64,000 bases of DNA from Mycolicibacterium mucogenicum DSM 44124 (GCF_005670685.2 NZ_CP062008.1:186001-250000), one strand, 5' to 3'. Shown: positions 36,689 to 45,804, numbered from the stretch's first letter. Numbers and translations are program-made. The notes: generated from the sequence alone by a model not told the origin.

Positions 36689-37921
36689 CTAGCCGACACT
36701 CTCGGAGTCGACGGCCTTGGCCTTCTCCGCCCGTACCCACTCCAGGAACCGCGTGATCGCCTCGGCGGTGTAGCGGCCGTGCGCCGACCCGAAGACGTCG
36801 AATGCGTGCTGCGCGTTGGGGATCTCGGCGTACGCCACCGGCGCCGGTGACTGCTCCCGCAGGGCGGCCACGAAATCGCGGCCCTCCTGCACGTCGATCA
36901 ACGTGTCGTTGGTGCCGTGCAGCACGAAGAACGGTGGGGCGTCGCGACCGATCCGCTTGATGGGCGAGGCGTCCAGGAACACCTGTGAATCGTTAGCGAA
37001 CCGCTTCTTGATAATCAGCTGCTCGAGGGCCTGCATCATCTCCGGACGCCCGGGGCCCTCGAAACCGAACCAGTCGTACCGGCCGTACACCGGGACCGCG
37101 GCCACCACGGAAGTGTCGGCATCCTCGAAACCGGGCTGCCACTGGGGATCTCCGGAAGTCAGGGCCGCGAGCGAGGACAGGTGCCCGCCCGCCGAGCCGC
37201 CGCTGATCGCGACGAAGTCGGGGTCGCCGCCGTACTCGGCGATGTGCTCCTTGACCCACGCCAGGGCCTGCTTCACGTCGATGATGTGCGCCGGCCACTG
37301 ATGTTTCGGGCTGACGCGGTAGCCGATGGACACGCAGATCCAGCCCCGGTCCGCCAGGGCGCCCATCAGCGGGTACGCCTGCGGCCGACGATCACCGAGC
37401 ATCCAGCCGCCACCCGGAACCTGAAGCAGCACAGGGGCTTTACCGTCGCGCGGCAGGTCCGGACGGCGCCAGATATCGGCCAGGTTGGAGCGGTGCGGGC
37501 CGTACTTGACGGTGTCCTTGTTGTACTTGCGGCGCGACAGCATGGTGCGCCCGATGCCGGGCAGGCGCGGGACACCGGGGTCGGCCGGGTTGCGCGGACC
37601 GATCACGTCATCCAACGGCTCCTCGAACGCCGGCCGCGAGCTCCGGCTGCGGGTGACGATGTACCCGAGGATGGCCCACGTGATCGTGGTGATACCCAAC
37701 GCGATTCGGCCGCTGGTGCCCGAGAAGGCGCCGCGCCGGCCACGGCGGATCGCGGACAGCACCGAGGAGCTGAGCACGAAGCCGGCCGCTTCACTGGACG
37801 GCCAGCCGTAGGCGAACGCGACGATGCCGGGATTCCCGGAGCGGGCCAGCGGGCTGGCCGCGTTGGTGGCGTTCACGAGGCCGAGGACGGCCCGCAGCAG
37901 GGTCACCGTTTTACGCGCCAT
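36689..37921 (-). CDS. lipO: Esterase/lipase LipO-like
   Basis: A 410-residue alpha/beta-hydrolase with an N-terminal region containing a hydrophobic helix (about 72-90), probably membrane-anchored. The oxyanion segment is VPGGGW (about 168-173), the nucleophile Ser243 in SGGSAGG, the Asp in HGTNDTLID and the His in NAQHAFDV. The order plsC-like, fadD12-like, lipO-like matches Rv1428c-Rv1427c-Rv1426c of M. tuberculosis, supporting the name. Overlaps the upstream synthetase by 11 nt. Confidence 0.82.
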   Translation of the reverse strand: MARKTVTLLRAVLGLVNATNAASPLARSGNPGIVAFAYGWPSSEAAGFVLSSSVLSAIRRGRRGAFSGTSGRIALGITTITWAILGYIVTRSRSSRPAFEEPLDDVIGPRNPADPGVPRLPGIGRTMLSRRKYNKDTVKYGPHRSNLADIWRRPDLPRDGKAPVLLQVPGGGWMLGDRRPQAYPLMGALADRGWICVSIGYRVSPKHQWPAHIIDVKQALAWVKEHIAEYGGDPDFVAISGGSAGGHLSSLAALTSGDPQWQPGFEDADTSVVAAVPVYGRYDWFGFEGPGRPEMMQALEQLIIKKRFANDSQVFLDASPIKRIGRDAPPFFVLHGTNDTLIDVQEGRDFVAALREQSPAPVAYAEIPNAQHAFDVFGSAHGRYTAEAITRFLEWVRAEKAKAVDSESVG

Positions 37922-39530
37922 CGGCCAGCGCCCTCAGTTCGCGGCGGTCGATCTTGCCGGTACTGTTCCGTGGCAACTCGGCGAGCACCGTAATCGACCG
38001 GGGCACTTTGTAATTGGCCAGGTTGTCCCGCACGTGCTGCTTGAGGACGTCCTCGGTGGCGCCCGCCCCGTCGGTCAGCACGACGAACGCCGCGAGGCGC
38101 TGGCCGTACTGCTCGTCGTCGACGCCGAGCACGGTGGCCTCGGCGACGTCCGGGTGGGTGGACAGCGTCTTCTCCACCTCGATGGGGTAGACGTTCTCGC
38201 CGCCCGACACGATCATCTCGTCGTCGCGGCCCACCACGAACAGGCGGCCTGCGGCATCGAGATAGCCGACGTCACCCGAGGACATGTAGTCCTGGTGGAA
38301 ATCCTTTGTGGCACCGGAGGTGTAGCCGTCGAACTGCGTCGAGTTGCGCACGTAGATGGTGCCCACCTCACCCGTCGGCAGCTCGTTGAAGTCGGCGTCC
38401 AGGATCTTGATCTCGGTGCCTTCAGCCGGGCGGCCGGCGGTGTCGGGGGCGGCGCGCAGGTCGGCCGGCGTCGCGGTGGCGATCATGCCGGCCTCGGTGG
38501 CGTTGTAGTTGTTGTAGATGACGTCACCGAACTGGTCCATGAACGAGGTGACGACGTCGGGCCGCATCCGCGAGCCGGACGCCGCGGCGAACCGCAGCGA
38601 ACGGCCGCTGTAGCGGTTGCGGATGTGGTCGGGCAATTCCATGATGCGGTCGAACATCACTGGGACGACGCACAATCCGGTCGCCTGGTACTTGTCGACC
38701 AGTGCCAGCGTGGCCTGCGGGTCGAACTTACGGCGCGTGACGACAGTGCAGGCCATCGATGCCGCGAACACCAGTTGCGAGAAGCCCCAGGCGTGGAACA
38801 TCGGTGCGACGACGACCGTCGTCTCCTCCGTGCGCCACGGCGTGCGGTCCAGGATGGCCTTCAGTGCGTCCAGTCCGCCGCCGGAATGCTTGGCGCCCTT
38901 GGGAGTTCCGGTGGTTCCGGAGGTCAGCAGGATCACTCGGCTTTTCTCGCCGGTGCGTCGCGGCTGCAGCCCCAGATGATCGATGATCAGCGACTCGACG
39001 GTCAGCGGGTGGTCGTCGGTATCGGTCCACGCCACGATTCGCGTGGTGCCGGTCCGGCCCTCGAGCGCCCGATCGACCGTCGCCGTGAACTCTTCGTCGT
39101 AGATGATTACGTCGACGTTCTCGCGGGCCACGACCTCCGCCATCGCTGGACCGGCGAAGGAAGTGTTGAGCAGCAATACATCTGCACCGATGCGGTTGGC
39201 CGCGATCAGGGAGTCGACGAAGCCGCGGTGGTTGCGGGCCATGATGCCGACGACCTTGGCCGAGGGCAGGGTCTGCAGGGCGGCGGCGAACGCGTCGCCA
39301 CGCTTGTCGAGCTCACTGAAGGTCAGGGTGCCCAGCTCGTCGATGAGGCCGGGACGATTGCCGCAGCGCTGCGCGGAACTCGCGAAACCTGAAGTGACGC
39401 TCATGTTTTCGCGCGCCATGGCGCCGGCGATGCGGACGTACTTGTCGGGGCGGAGTGGGGCGATGACACCGGCCCGGACCATGGTGTTGACCAGGCCGGC
39501 TGTCGCGGCCAGCTTGTCGGTGATTCCCAC
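37911..39530 (-). CDS. fadD12: Acyl-CoA synthetase FadD12-like
   Basis: A 539-residue ANL ligase: LLTSGTTGTPKG (201-212), NYNATEAG, the SSGDVGYLDAAGRLFVVGRDDEMI hinge and the terminal ELPRNSTGKIDRREL with the catalytic lysine. Forms acyl-CoA from an unidentified fatty acid. GTG start 6 nt after the upstream acyltransferase stop; overlaps lipO by 11 nt. A three-gene operon with an acyltransferase and a lipase suggests glycerolipid remodelling. A KstR-type box at 40362 would place it under sterol control. Confidence 0.87.
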   Translation of the reverse strand: MGITDKLAATAGLVNTMVRAGVIAPLRPDKYVRIAGAMARENMSVTSGFASSAQRCGNRPGLIDELGTLTFSELDKRGDAFAAALQTLPSAKVVGIMARNHRGFVDSLIAANRIGADVLLLNTSFAGPAMAEVVARENVDVIIYDEEFTATVDRALEGRTGTTRIVAWTDTDDHPLTVESLIIDHLGLQPRRTGEKSRVILLTSGTTGTPKGAKHSGGGLDALKAILDRTPWRTEETTVVVAPMFHAWGFSQLVFAASMACTVVTRRKFDPQATLALVDKYQATGLCVVPVMFDRIMELPDHIRNRYSGRSLRFAAASGSRMRPDVVTSFMDQFGDVIYNNYNATEAGMIATATPADLRAAPDTAGRPAEGTEIKILDADFNELPTGEVGTIYVRNSTQFDGYTSGATKDFHQDYMSSGDVGYLDAAGRLFVVGRDDEMIVSGGENVYPIEVEKTLSTHPDVAEATVLGVDDEQYGQRLAAFVVLTDGAGATEDVLKQHVRDNLANYKVPRSITVLAELPRNSTGKIDRRELRALADGA

Positions 39531-39536
39531 GGCCGG

Positions 39537-40334
39537 TCAGCCTAGTACCGGGAAGCGACGCTCTTCGGCGAGTTCGTCGAGAGCGTCCTGCATGACCTTG
39601 CGCACGCGTGCGTCGACCGCGTCGATGTCGGGCTCGGCACCGAACTCGGCCTCGACGTCGATGGGCGGCAGCACCTGCATGACGATCTTCGACGGCAGCG
39701 GCACGTTCAACGGCAGCACGGCGGACAACCCGAACGGCAGGCCGATGGACAGCGGCACCACCTTGGCGCGCGCGGCGCGGGCGATGGGGCCGAGGGCCTT
39801 GGCGATCTTCTCGCCGCGCGTCAGGAACAGCTGGGTCTCCTGGCCGCCGATGCCGACCATCGGCACGATCGGTACGCCGGCGTTGATGGCGGCCTTCACG
39901 TAACCCTTGCGGCCGTCGAAGTCGATCTTGTTGGCGTCGGTCGACGGCCGGTAGACGTCGTAGTCACCGCCGGGGAACACGACGACGAGGCCGCCGGAGC
40001 GCAGCGCCTCGTCGGCGTTCTCGTGGCTGGCCAGGATGTAGCCGGTCTTCTTGAAGAAGTCCGCGGTCGGGCCGACCATCAGCATGGCGTGGCTGAGGGT
40101 GTAGACGGGACGGTCGTAGCCGTACTTGTCGTAGAAATGCGACGAGAAGATCGGCACGTCCATGGGCAGCATGCCGCCGGAGTGGTTGCTCACCACCAGT
40201 GCGCCACCGAGGGGAATGTTCTCCAATCCGCGGACCTCGGACCGGTGATAGACCTTCAGCAGCGGTCGGAGAATCCCCATGACCTTCTCGGTCAGCTCCG
40301 GATCGAATTTGGTGATTTCGGGCAGCTTGGCCAC
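39537..40334 (-). CDS. PlsC-like lysophospholipid acyltransferase (Rv1428c-like)
   Basis: 265 residues from GTG 40334, which has AGGAGAA upstream. The acyltransferase core starts with VVSNHSGGMLPMDVP, a variant in which the Asp is eight residues after the His instead of the usual HxxxxD, and continues with LVVVFPGGDYDVYRP in place of the FPEG block. Such variants are seen in diacylglycerol-acyltransferase-like proteins. It would transfer an acyl chain to a lipid or glycerol acceptor. First gene of the operon with fadD12 and lipO. Confidence 0.8.
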   Translation of the reverse strand: MAKLPEITKFDPELTEKVMGILRPLLKVYHRSEVRGLENIPLGGALVVSNHSGGMLPMDVPIFSSHFYDKYGYDRPVYTLSHAMLMVGPTADFFKKTGYILASHENADEALRSGGLVVVFPGGDYDVYRPSTDANKIDFDGRKGYVKAAINAGVPIVPMVGIGGQETQLFLTRGEKIAKALGPIARAARAKVVPLSIGLPFGLSAVLPLNVPLPSKIVMQVLPPIDVEAEFGAEPDIDAVDARVRKVMQDALDELAEERRFPVLG

Positions 40335-40361
40335 GGTTTCTCCTCTGACTGCGGCAAAAAC

Positions 40362-40375
40362 TAGAACATGTTCTA
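40362..40375. promoter_or_regulatory. KstR-type operator (perfect TNNAACNNGTTNNA)
   Basis: The 14-bp perfect palindrome TAGAACATGTTCTA fits the published consensus of KstR, the cholesterol-responsive TetR repressor, at every fixed position. It lies 27 nt before the plsC-like start and 61 nt before echA1, so it may control the plsC-fadD12-lipO operon and perhaps echA1. The regulator itself is not in this window. Confidence 0.75.
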
Positions 40376-40423
40376 ATTTTCGATTATTCACTGGTTGACC
40401 GCCGGACGCCAATCCCCTGTGGC

Positions 40424-40429
40424 TAGCAT
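40424..40429 (+). promoter_or_regulatory. -10 box (TAGCAT) of echA1
   Basis: TAGCAT ends 7 nt before GTG 40437; leaderless-type start. Confidence 0.4.
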
Positions 40430-40436
40430 CACCGTC

Positions 40437-41213
40437 GTGACCGAAGAAGCCGCCAGCGAAGATGCTGTCCTCGTCGAACAGCGCGACCGCATACTGATCA
40501 TCACCATCAATCGGCCCCAAGCCAAGAACGCTGTCAACTCAGCGGTCAGCAAGGGTCTGGCCGCCGCCGCGGACCGCCTGGATGAAGACCCGGGACTGTC
40601 CGTCGGCGTCCTGACCGGAGCCGGCGGCACGTTCTGCGCGGGCATGGATCTGAAGGCGTTCGCCAAGGGTGAGAACGTCCTCTCGGACCGCGGCCTGGGC
40701 TTCACCCAGCGTCCGCCGGCCAAGCCGGTGATCGCTGCCGTCGAGGGCTACGCGCTCGCCGGCGGCACCGAGCTGGCCCTGTCGACAGACCTGATCGTCG
40801 CCTCGAACGCGTCGGCTTTCGGCATTCCCGAGGTCAAGCGCGGCCTGGTTGCCGGCGGCGGCGGACTGCTGCGGCTGCCACAGCGCATCCCGTACGCCAT
40901 CGCGATGGAGCTCGCCCTCACCGGCGACAACCTGACCGCTCCACGTGCGCACGAGTTGGGCCTGGTCAACGAGCTGACCGAGCCCGGTGGCGCACTGGAC
41001 GCCGCCCTCGCGCTGGCTGCGCGGATCACCGCGAACGGCCCGCTGGCGGTCGCCGCCACCAAGCGGATCATCGTCGAGTCGGCCGACTGGTCCGACGCCG
41101 AGAAGTGGGACAAGCAGGCCGCCATCCTGGGGCCGGTCTTCATGTCGAAGGACGCGCGCGAGGGCGCGGTGGCCTTCGCCGAGAAGCGCGCGCCGCAGTG
41201 GACCGGTAGCTGA
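40437..41213 (+). CDS. echA1: Enoyl-CoA hydratase EchA1-like
   Basis: A 258-residue crotonase that hydrates enoyl-CoA in beta-oxidation. The oxyanion-hole segment is GTFCAGMDLK (64-73). The two catalytic glutamates of true hydratases are both present: Glu112 (GGTELAL) and Glu132 (GIPEVKRGL), 20 residues apart. It corresponds to Rv0222 by position before the aldehyde dehydrogenase (Rv0223c), though here 6 kb of extra genes separate them. GTG start with leaderless box. Confidence 0.88.
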   Translation: MTEEAASEDAVLVEQRDRILIITINRPQAKNAVNSAVSKGLAAAADRLDEDPGLSVGVLTGAGGTFCAGMDLKAFAKGENVLSDRGLGFTQRPPAKPVIAAVEGYALAGGTELALSTDLIVASNASAFGIPEVKRGLVAGGGGLLRLPQRIPYAIAMELALTGDNLTAPRAHELGLVNELTEPGGALDAALALAARITANGPLAVAATKRIIVESADWSDAEKWDKQAAILGPVFMSKDAREGAVAFAEKRAPQWTGS

Positions 41214-41243
41214 GGCTGCCGGCCATCGGCTCAGCCGATGCTG

Positions 41244-41687
41244 CTACTTGGGCTTCTTTTCCGGCTGCTGCACCGGGCACTGCTGCTCAACCCAGTTGTT
41301 GAGCGTGCGGCTGTACTGGCTGCGGTCGGGATCGCTGGAGTGCAGGCCGTTGGTCTTGACGAAGTGCGTCACGGCGGCCTGCACATCGGCCGGCGGGTGG
41401 AAGCCGTTGATGGTGTCGCCGGCTGCCTTCGAGTCCTCGGGGGACGCGCCTGACATCAGGTTCACCACCGCGCCGGTGAGTTGTAGGCAGGTCCCGCCGT
41501 CGAGTTGACGACTGGTGGGCGACGGCGGCGCTTCCGCAGCGGGCGTGCTCGGGGCGGAAGCGGACGTCTGTGCCGGAGCGCTCGACGTCGAGGTGGTCGG
41601 CTGCGCCGGCTGCTTGTCACATCCGGCCAGCAGCAGGGCGGCTGCCAGCGCGGCGGTCGGACCGCCGATGAGTCGCCGCGACGTCAT
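41244..41687 (-). CDS. Lipoprotein of unknown function
   Basis: From ATG 41687 (GGGAG 5 nt upstream) a 147-residue precursor with lipobox LLAGC about residue 17 of the mature start choice, a Ser/Thr/Ala/Pro linker of about 35 residues, and a compact C-terminal domain with two cysteines (GGTCLQL and QQCPVQQ), perhaps disulphide-linked. An ATG six codons upstream is an alternative. No named family recognised. Convergent with echA1. Confidence 0.65.
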   Translation of the reverse strand: MTSRRLIGGPTAALAAALLLAGCDKQPAQPTTSTSSAPAQTSASAPSTPAAEAPPSPTSRQLDGGTCLQLTGAVVNLMSGASPEDSKAAGDTINGFHPPADVQAAVTHFVKTNGLHSSDPDRSQYSRTLNNWVEQQCPVQQPEKKPK

Positions 41688-41747
41688 GTTCTCCCGGTAG
41701 CGCATGTGTTTGTTCTACCGGGAGACGGCTGACGTCGGCCAGTGGGG

Positions 41748-42233
41748 TCAGACCGAGGCGACGAAGTCGCTGCTGTAGAACTCGGCCGGGCTCTGCGAAT
41801 TCGGCTGGGGCAGATCGACCGCGACCCAGACGCCGGTGGTGCCGGGGGCGACGGAAAGCTGGACGGTGGAGTTGCCGTTGCCGAAGCCGTCGGTGCTCAG
41901 CGCGCCGGTGGCGATGCTCGGATCACCGGGCAGGCAGCCGAGGGTGGCGTGCGGAGCGGGGATCACCCGGACGGTGTACTGCGCGTTGCGCGCACCGTCG
42001 AGCATCTCGACGTGGGCGGTGGCGGTGCGGCCGTCGGAGGTGATCTCGGCCGTCGGCACCGCCGGGAAGCGGAACTTCATGTAGTTGATCGGCTGCCGGT
42101 CGCAGGTGTAGGTGCGCGACATCAGAGTCTGACGGTGCGTGCCGGCGGCCTGGGCGGGCGCGGCGACGATGGTCGCGGCGGGCAGGGCAGCACAGAGAGC
42201 CAACGCGGCGAAAGCGCCACTCGATTTGGACAT
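41748..42233 (-). CDS. Secreted protein of unknown function
   Basis: From ATG 42233, 161 residues with a signal peptide ending APAQAA (about residue 28). The mature beta-rich domain has two cysteines (TYTCDRQ and LGCLPGD) and no enzymatic motif. It looks like an Ig-like extracytoplasmic fold. In tandem with the lipoprotein gene 60 nt downstream. Function unknown. Confidence 0.62.
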   Translation of the reverse strand: MSKSSGAFAALALCAALPAATIVAAPAQAAGTHRQTLMSRTYTCDRQPINYMKFRFPAVPTAEITSDGRTATAHVEMLDGARNAQYTVRVIPAPHATLGCLPGDPSIATGALSTDGFGNGNSTVQLSVAPGTTGVWVAVDLPQPNSQSPAEFYSSDFVASV

Positions 42234-42322
42234 GTGTCGAGTTTTTACCGAGACCGCCGGTAACGCAGTGGTGGCCGTCACAACCGGACGGAACGCACTT
42301 TCCGCGCGGATATTGACTTAGG

Positions 42323-44455
42323 TCACAACGGGTTTCCAGTGCGGCCCACCGTCACATCCCACGCGCCCGTCGTCGCCGCGCGGCCGGCCAGCTGCCGGGC
42401 ATGCCAGCTGGTGCTCCCGAACTCGTCGGCCCAACTGCGTGCGCGCATGGTCGCGCGCCACAGCGGATGTTCCGCCGTGGTGCCGATGGCGCCGTGCAGC
42501 TGATGGGCGATGGTCGTCACCGGGGCGACGGCGCGGCCGACGGCGACCTTGGCCACCGTCGTGGCGTAGGCGGTGCGGTCGTCACCGAAGCCGTATTGGG
42601 CGGCAGCGGTGACCGCCAGAGTGGTTGCCGCCCTGGCGCGTTCGATCTCCCCGAGCATCGTGGCCAGCGAGTGCTGCACGGCCTGGAAAGCGGCGAGCGG
42701 GCGACCGAACTGCACGCGAGTTTCCGTGTGCGCGACGGTCAGTTGTGCGGCCGCGTCGAAAGCTCCGACGATCTGCACGCAGCGGCACCAGGCGCCGCGA
42801 ATGGTCAGCTCATCGGCGATCGCGAGGGGTAGCTGGACCACATCGGCTGCCGCGGTGTCGAATTCGACGGCGGCTCGGGGTTCGCCGGCGAGGTTGTGTT
42901 CGCCGTCGACGCGTGTCGGTGCGTCGCGCAGCGCGACGTACAGAGCCTCCGGTCCACGCGTGGCCACCACCACGGGCCCGCATTGCGGCCAGACGGCGAC
43001 GCCGTCCACCGCGAGTGTCAGCGGTCCCGATTCCGGTGCCGTCAGCCCGGCTTCGGTGGCCAACCAGGTTGCCAGCACATCGGTTTCGGCGATCGGCACC
43101 GCGGCGGCATGGCGGGCCAGGGTGCCCAGCACGACGGCCGCGGCGGCGGGTCCGGCGTCGGCGTCGCTGCTCAGCCGGGTCAGTCCCGAACCCTCGGCGG
43201 TGTGCCACAGCGCCTCGTCGAACTTCAGCGGCAATGTCCGAGCGGGCGCGGCGGTCCGGCCGATCTGCCCGGCCAGTTCACGTAATTCCGCATATTCATT
43301 CGAATATTGTTCGGCAGCAGCCTGTTTGGTCCAGTTCTTGGCGACGATGCCGCGCAGCACCTCGTTGGTGCCGCCGCGCAGCGTGAACAGCGGGGCGTGC
43401 ACACGGGCGGTGTCCAGCATCGTCTGCAGCCGCGGACGGTGGGGGCCGTCGTACCGGTCCAGCAGCTCCGCGGCGATCTCGACGGAATCCTGTTCGAATC
43501 GGGTACCGAGGTCTTTCACCAGCGCGGCGGACACCGCGGCGTCCTGGCCCGCCGTCAGCGCCCGGGCGACCGATATCGAGAGCTGGCGCAGCGAGATCAT
43601 CCGCGCCATCAGGTCACCGACATCGGCGCGGGGGTCATCCCGCAGCGCCTCGATGAGCGCGAAAAGCAGTGTGGCCGTGGACAGGAAGCGTTCCGGCCCG
43701 CTGCGCTCGAAACCCAGTTCCGAGGTCACCTGATGCCAGCCGGCGCCGACGGTGCCGAGTAGGTCGGCGTCGGTCAGCGTGACGTCGTCGAACAGCACTT
43801 CGTTGAAGTGGTGCTCGCCGTTCATCTGGACGATGGGCTCGATGGTGACGCCGGGGGCGTCGGTGGGCACGATGAACTGGCTGAACCCCGCGTGCCGATG
43901 TTTCGGGTCCAGGGGACTGGTGCGGGCCAGCACCACGATCTGGTGTGCCAGGTGCGCGCCGCTGGTCCAGACCTTGCTGCCATTGAGCAGCCAGCCGCTG
44001 TCGGTGCGGGTGGCTTTGGTGGTGACGGCGGCCAGGTCGGAACCGGCCTCGTGCTCGCTCATGCCGATGGCGGAATACAAAGTACCGGAGGCGATTCGGG
44101 GCAGGAGCCGGCGCCGCTGCTCCTCGCTGCCGTAGGTGAGGAGGGCGGGCGCCACCTGCCGGTCGGCGATCCAGTGTGCGGCCACCGGGGCGCCGTGGGC
44201 CAGGAGTTCCTCGGTGACGACGTACCGGTGCATGTGGCTGCGTCCGCGGCCGCCGTACTCGACGGGGACGGTGAGTCCGACGAAGCCGGCTGCCGCCAGT
44301 CGTGTGCTGAAGTCGGCGTCCCACTTCGACAGCCAGCAGTCGACGCCGGGTTGCCAGCCGAACTGCGCCGCGTCCGCGGCCAGGAACCGGCGCAGGTCGT
44401 CGCGCAGTTCCGCCAGGTCACCGTCGTCGGCGCGGAGCGCGTCGAAATCGTCCAT
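42323..44455 (-). CDS. Fused double acyl-CoA dehydrogenase (FadE), EAGSD half first
   Basis: A 710-residue protein of two acyl-CoA dehydrogenase units. The N-terminal half carries SEHEAGSDLAAV (about 153-164), EHHFNEVLFDDV and RGGTNEVLRGIVAKNW. The C-terminal half is degenerate at first but has TRVQFGRPLAAFQAVQH (about 596-612) and LHGAIGTTAEHPLW. The combination recalls alpha2beta2 sterol-type dehydrogenases fused into one chain, in reverse order to the protein at 31073. FAD-dependent, substrate unknown. TACTGT ends 6 nt before the ATG at 44455. Confidence 0.85.
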   Translation of the reverse strand: MDDFDALRADDGDLAELRDDLRRFLAADAAQFGWQPGVDCWLSKWDADFSTRLAAAGFVGLTVPVEYGGRGRSHMHRYVVTEELLAHGAPVAAHWIADRQVAPALLTYGSEEQRRRLLPRIASGTLYSAIGMSEHEAGSDLAAVTTKATRTDSGWLLNGSKVWTSGAHLAHQIVVLARTSPLDPKHRHAGFSQFIVPTDAPGVTIEPIVQMNGEHHFNEVLFDDVTLTDADLLGTVGAGWHQVTSELGFERSGPERFLSTATLLFALIEALRDDPRADVGDLMARMISLRQLSISVARALTAGQDAAVSAALVKDLGTRFEQDSVEIAAELLDRYDGPHRPRLQTMLDTARVHAPLFTLRGGTNEVLRGIVAKNWTKQAAAEQYSNEYAELRELAGQIGRTAAPARTLPLKFDEALWHTAEGSGLTRLSSDADAGPAAAAVVLGTLARHAAAVPIAETDVLATWLATEAGLTAPESGPLTLAVDGVAVWPQCGPVVVATRGPEALYVALRDAPTRVDGEHNLAGEPRAAVEFDTAAADVVQLPLAIADELTIRGAWCRCVQIVGAFDAAAQLTVAHTETRVQFGRPLAAFQAVQHSLATMLGEIERARAATTLAVTAAAQYGFGDDRTAYATTVAKVAVGRAVAPVTTIAHQLHGAIGTTAEHPLWRATMRARSWADEFGSTSWHARQLAGRAATTGAWDVTVGRTGNPL

Positions 44456-44461
44456 CCGGCA

Positions 44462-44467
44462 ACAGTA
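44462..44467 (-). promoter_or_regulatory. -10 box (TACTGT) of the second fused fadE gene
   Basis: TACTGT on the minus strand ends 6 nt before ATG 44455. Confidence 0.4.
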
Positions 44468-44513
44468 ATCGCGGCACCCCGGATTGTCGGTGGGTCACGG
44501 CATACTCGGTGCG

Positions 44514-45041
44514 ATGGCGACCATCTACTACACCGCATCGAGCTTGGACGGCTTCATCGTCGATTCCGTCGGCAGTCTGGACTGGCTGCTCTCGCGGGAC
44601 ATCGACGTCGACGGCCCGTTCGGCTACAAGGCGTTCGAGAAGTCCGTGGGTGCCCTGGTCATGGGCTCGACGACGTACCAGTGGATCGTCGAGAACGAGC
44701 CGGGTGACTGGCCGTACCCCCAACCGACGTGGGTGCTCACGTCCCGGCCGGGCATCGTCGTCGACGGTCATCCGGTGCAGGCGGTGAGCGGTGCTGTGGC
44801 GCAACTGCATCCGACGCTGGTCGAGGCGGCGGGCGAGCGCGACGTGTGGATCGTCGGAGGTGGGGACGTTGCGGCGCAGTTCGTGACGGCCGGCCTGGTC
44901 GACGAACTGGTGGTGTCGTACGCGCCGTGCTCGTTGGGCGCGGGCGCGCCCGTGCTGCCGGCGCGCTCGGAATGGCGGCTGGTGGAATCCGCAGTCAACC
45001 GGGACTTCGTGTGCGCGCGCTGGGCTCGCGCGGAGGGCTAA
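44514..45041 (+). CDS. Dihydrofolate-reductase-family (RibD C-terminal-like) protein
   Basis: 175 residues with the RibD-C/DHFR fold: YYTASSLDGFI at the start, GALVMGSTTYQWI, and the NADPH-binding VWIVGGGDVAAQF (about 110-122). Such stand-alone proteins are common in actinobacteria and reduce unknown substrates with NADPH. A CATACT sequence 7 nt before the ATG may be the -10. The 3' end overlaps the convergent TetR gene by 4 nt. Confidence 0.8.
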   Translation: MATIYYTASSLDGFIVDSVGSLDWLLSRDIDVDGPFGYKAFEKSVGALVMGSTTYQWIVENEPGDWPYPQPTWVLTSRPGIVVDGHPVQAVSGAVAQLHPTLVEAAGERDVWIVGGGDVAAQFVTAGLVDELVVSYAPCSLGAGAPVLPARSEWRLVESAVNRDFVCARWARAEG

Positions 45042-45673
45042 TCACCGGCGGTCGGCAGTCCGTTGTTCTTGACGAAAGCCTTTGCCTTGATGAGGAATTC
45101 GAGCTGTCTGGCGACGTCGTGCAACGGCTCGACGCTGCGCGACGAGCGGCTCAGGATCACGGCGCCCTCAAGCGCGGCCAGACAGGTGACGGCCAGGGTT
45201 GACGCGTCGGTGTCGCTGAAGCCTTCGGCGGTGAAGGCGTGTCCGAGCGCGGTGCGCCACCGGTCGAAGATTTCGGCAGCGATGGGGGTCAGGGTCGGCG
45301 CTTCGTCGCCCGACCCGACCGCGGCGGCGACCACCGGACACCCGGCGGTGAAGTCGCTGTCGGCGAGGATGCGATCCCAGAAGGTGACGAATCCGCGGAC
45401 GAGGGCGATGCCGCCGTACGCGGCGGAACCGTCGATGTGTGCGGCGATCGCGTCACCGGCGAACTGCAGGGCCTCGATCAGCAGCTGGCTGCGGCCCTCG
45501 GGAAAGTGGTGGTAGACCGAGCCGCGCGGGGCACCGCTGCGGACCAGCACCTCGTCGATGGTCAGGCCTGCGGCGCCGCGTTCACGCAGCACAGCGGCGG
45601 CGCTGCGCACCATTCGTTCCCGGGTGGCGCCCCGCTTGTTGACCGTCTTGGTGACGGGCTCAGCTGACGTCAA
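45038..45673 (-). CDS. TetR-family repressor (LmrA/YxaF-like)
   Basis: 211 residues. The N-terminal HTH is LTIDEVLVRSGAPRGSVYHHFP (about 37-58). The ligand-binding domain includes FTAGCPVVAAAV, typical of the LmrA/YxaF subgroup that controls efflux and stress genes. It starts with TTG 45673 overlapping the stop of a 44-codon gene (TTGA), so its translation is coupled. Likely binds one of the inverted repeats in 45805-45956. Confidence 0.85.
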   Translation of the reverse strand: MTSAEPVTKTVNKRGATRERMVRSAAAVLRERGAAGLTIDEVLVRSGAPRGSVYHHFPEGRSQLLIEALQFAGDAIAAHIDGSAAYGGIALVRGFVTFWDRILADSDFTAGCPVVAAAVGSGDEAPTLTPIAAEIFDRWRTALGHAFTAEGFSDTDASTLAVTCLAALEGAVILSRSSRSVEPLHDVARQLEFLIKAKAFVKNNGLPTAGD

Positions 45674-45804
45674 TGCGTGACCCGGTTCCGCAGCTGTGTC
45701 ATCCGATCCTGCACGCCCCGCGCTGCTTCACGCAGCCGCTCGTTGGCACCCAGGACGGTGTGCGTGAAGCGATGACCCTTCACGTTGACCTCGACCACCC
45801 ACAT
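45670..45804 (-). CDS. 44-residue protein coupled to the TetR gene
   Basis: Begins at ATG 45804 with a strong GAGGAGG site. The sequence starts MWVVEVNVKGHRFTHTV and ends in an amphipathic Arg/Leu helix (NERLREAARGVQDRM). No family known. Its stop overlaps the TetR TTG start. Could be a small partner or a leader for the repressor. Confidence 0.55.
   Translation of the reverse strand: MWVVEVNVKGHRFTHTVLGANERLREAARGVQDRMTQLRNRVTH

Noticed and set aside
40362..40375. LexA/SOS box
   Set aside because: The GAAC and GTTC halves are separated by 2 nt, whereas mycobacterial SOS boxes have four; the KstR consensus fits instead.
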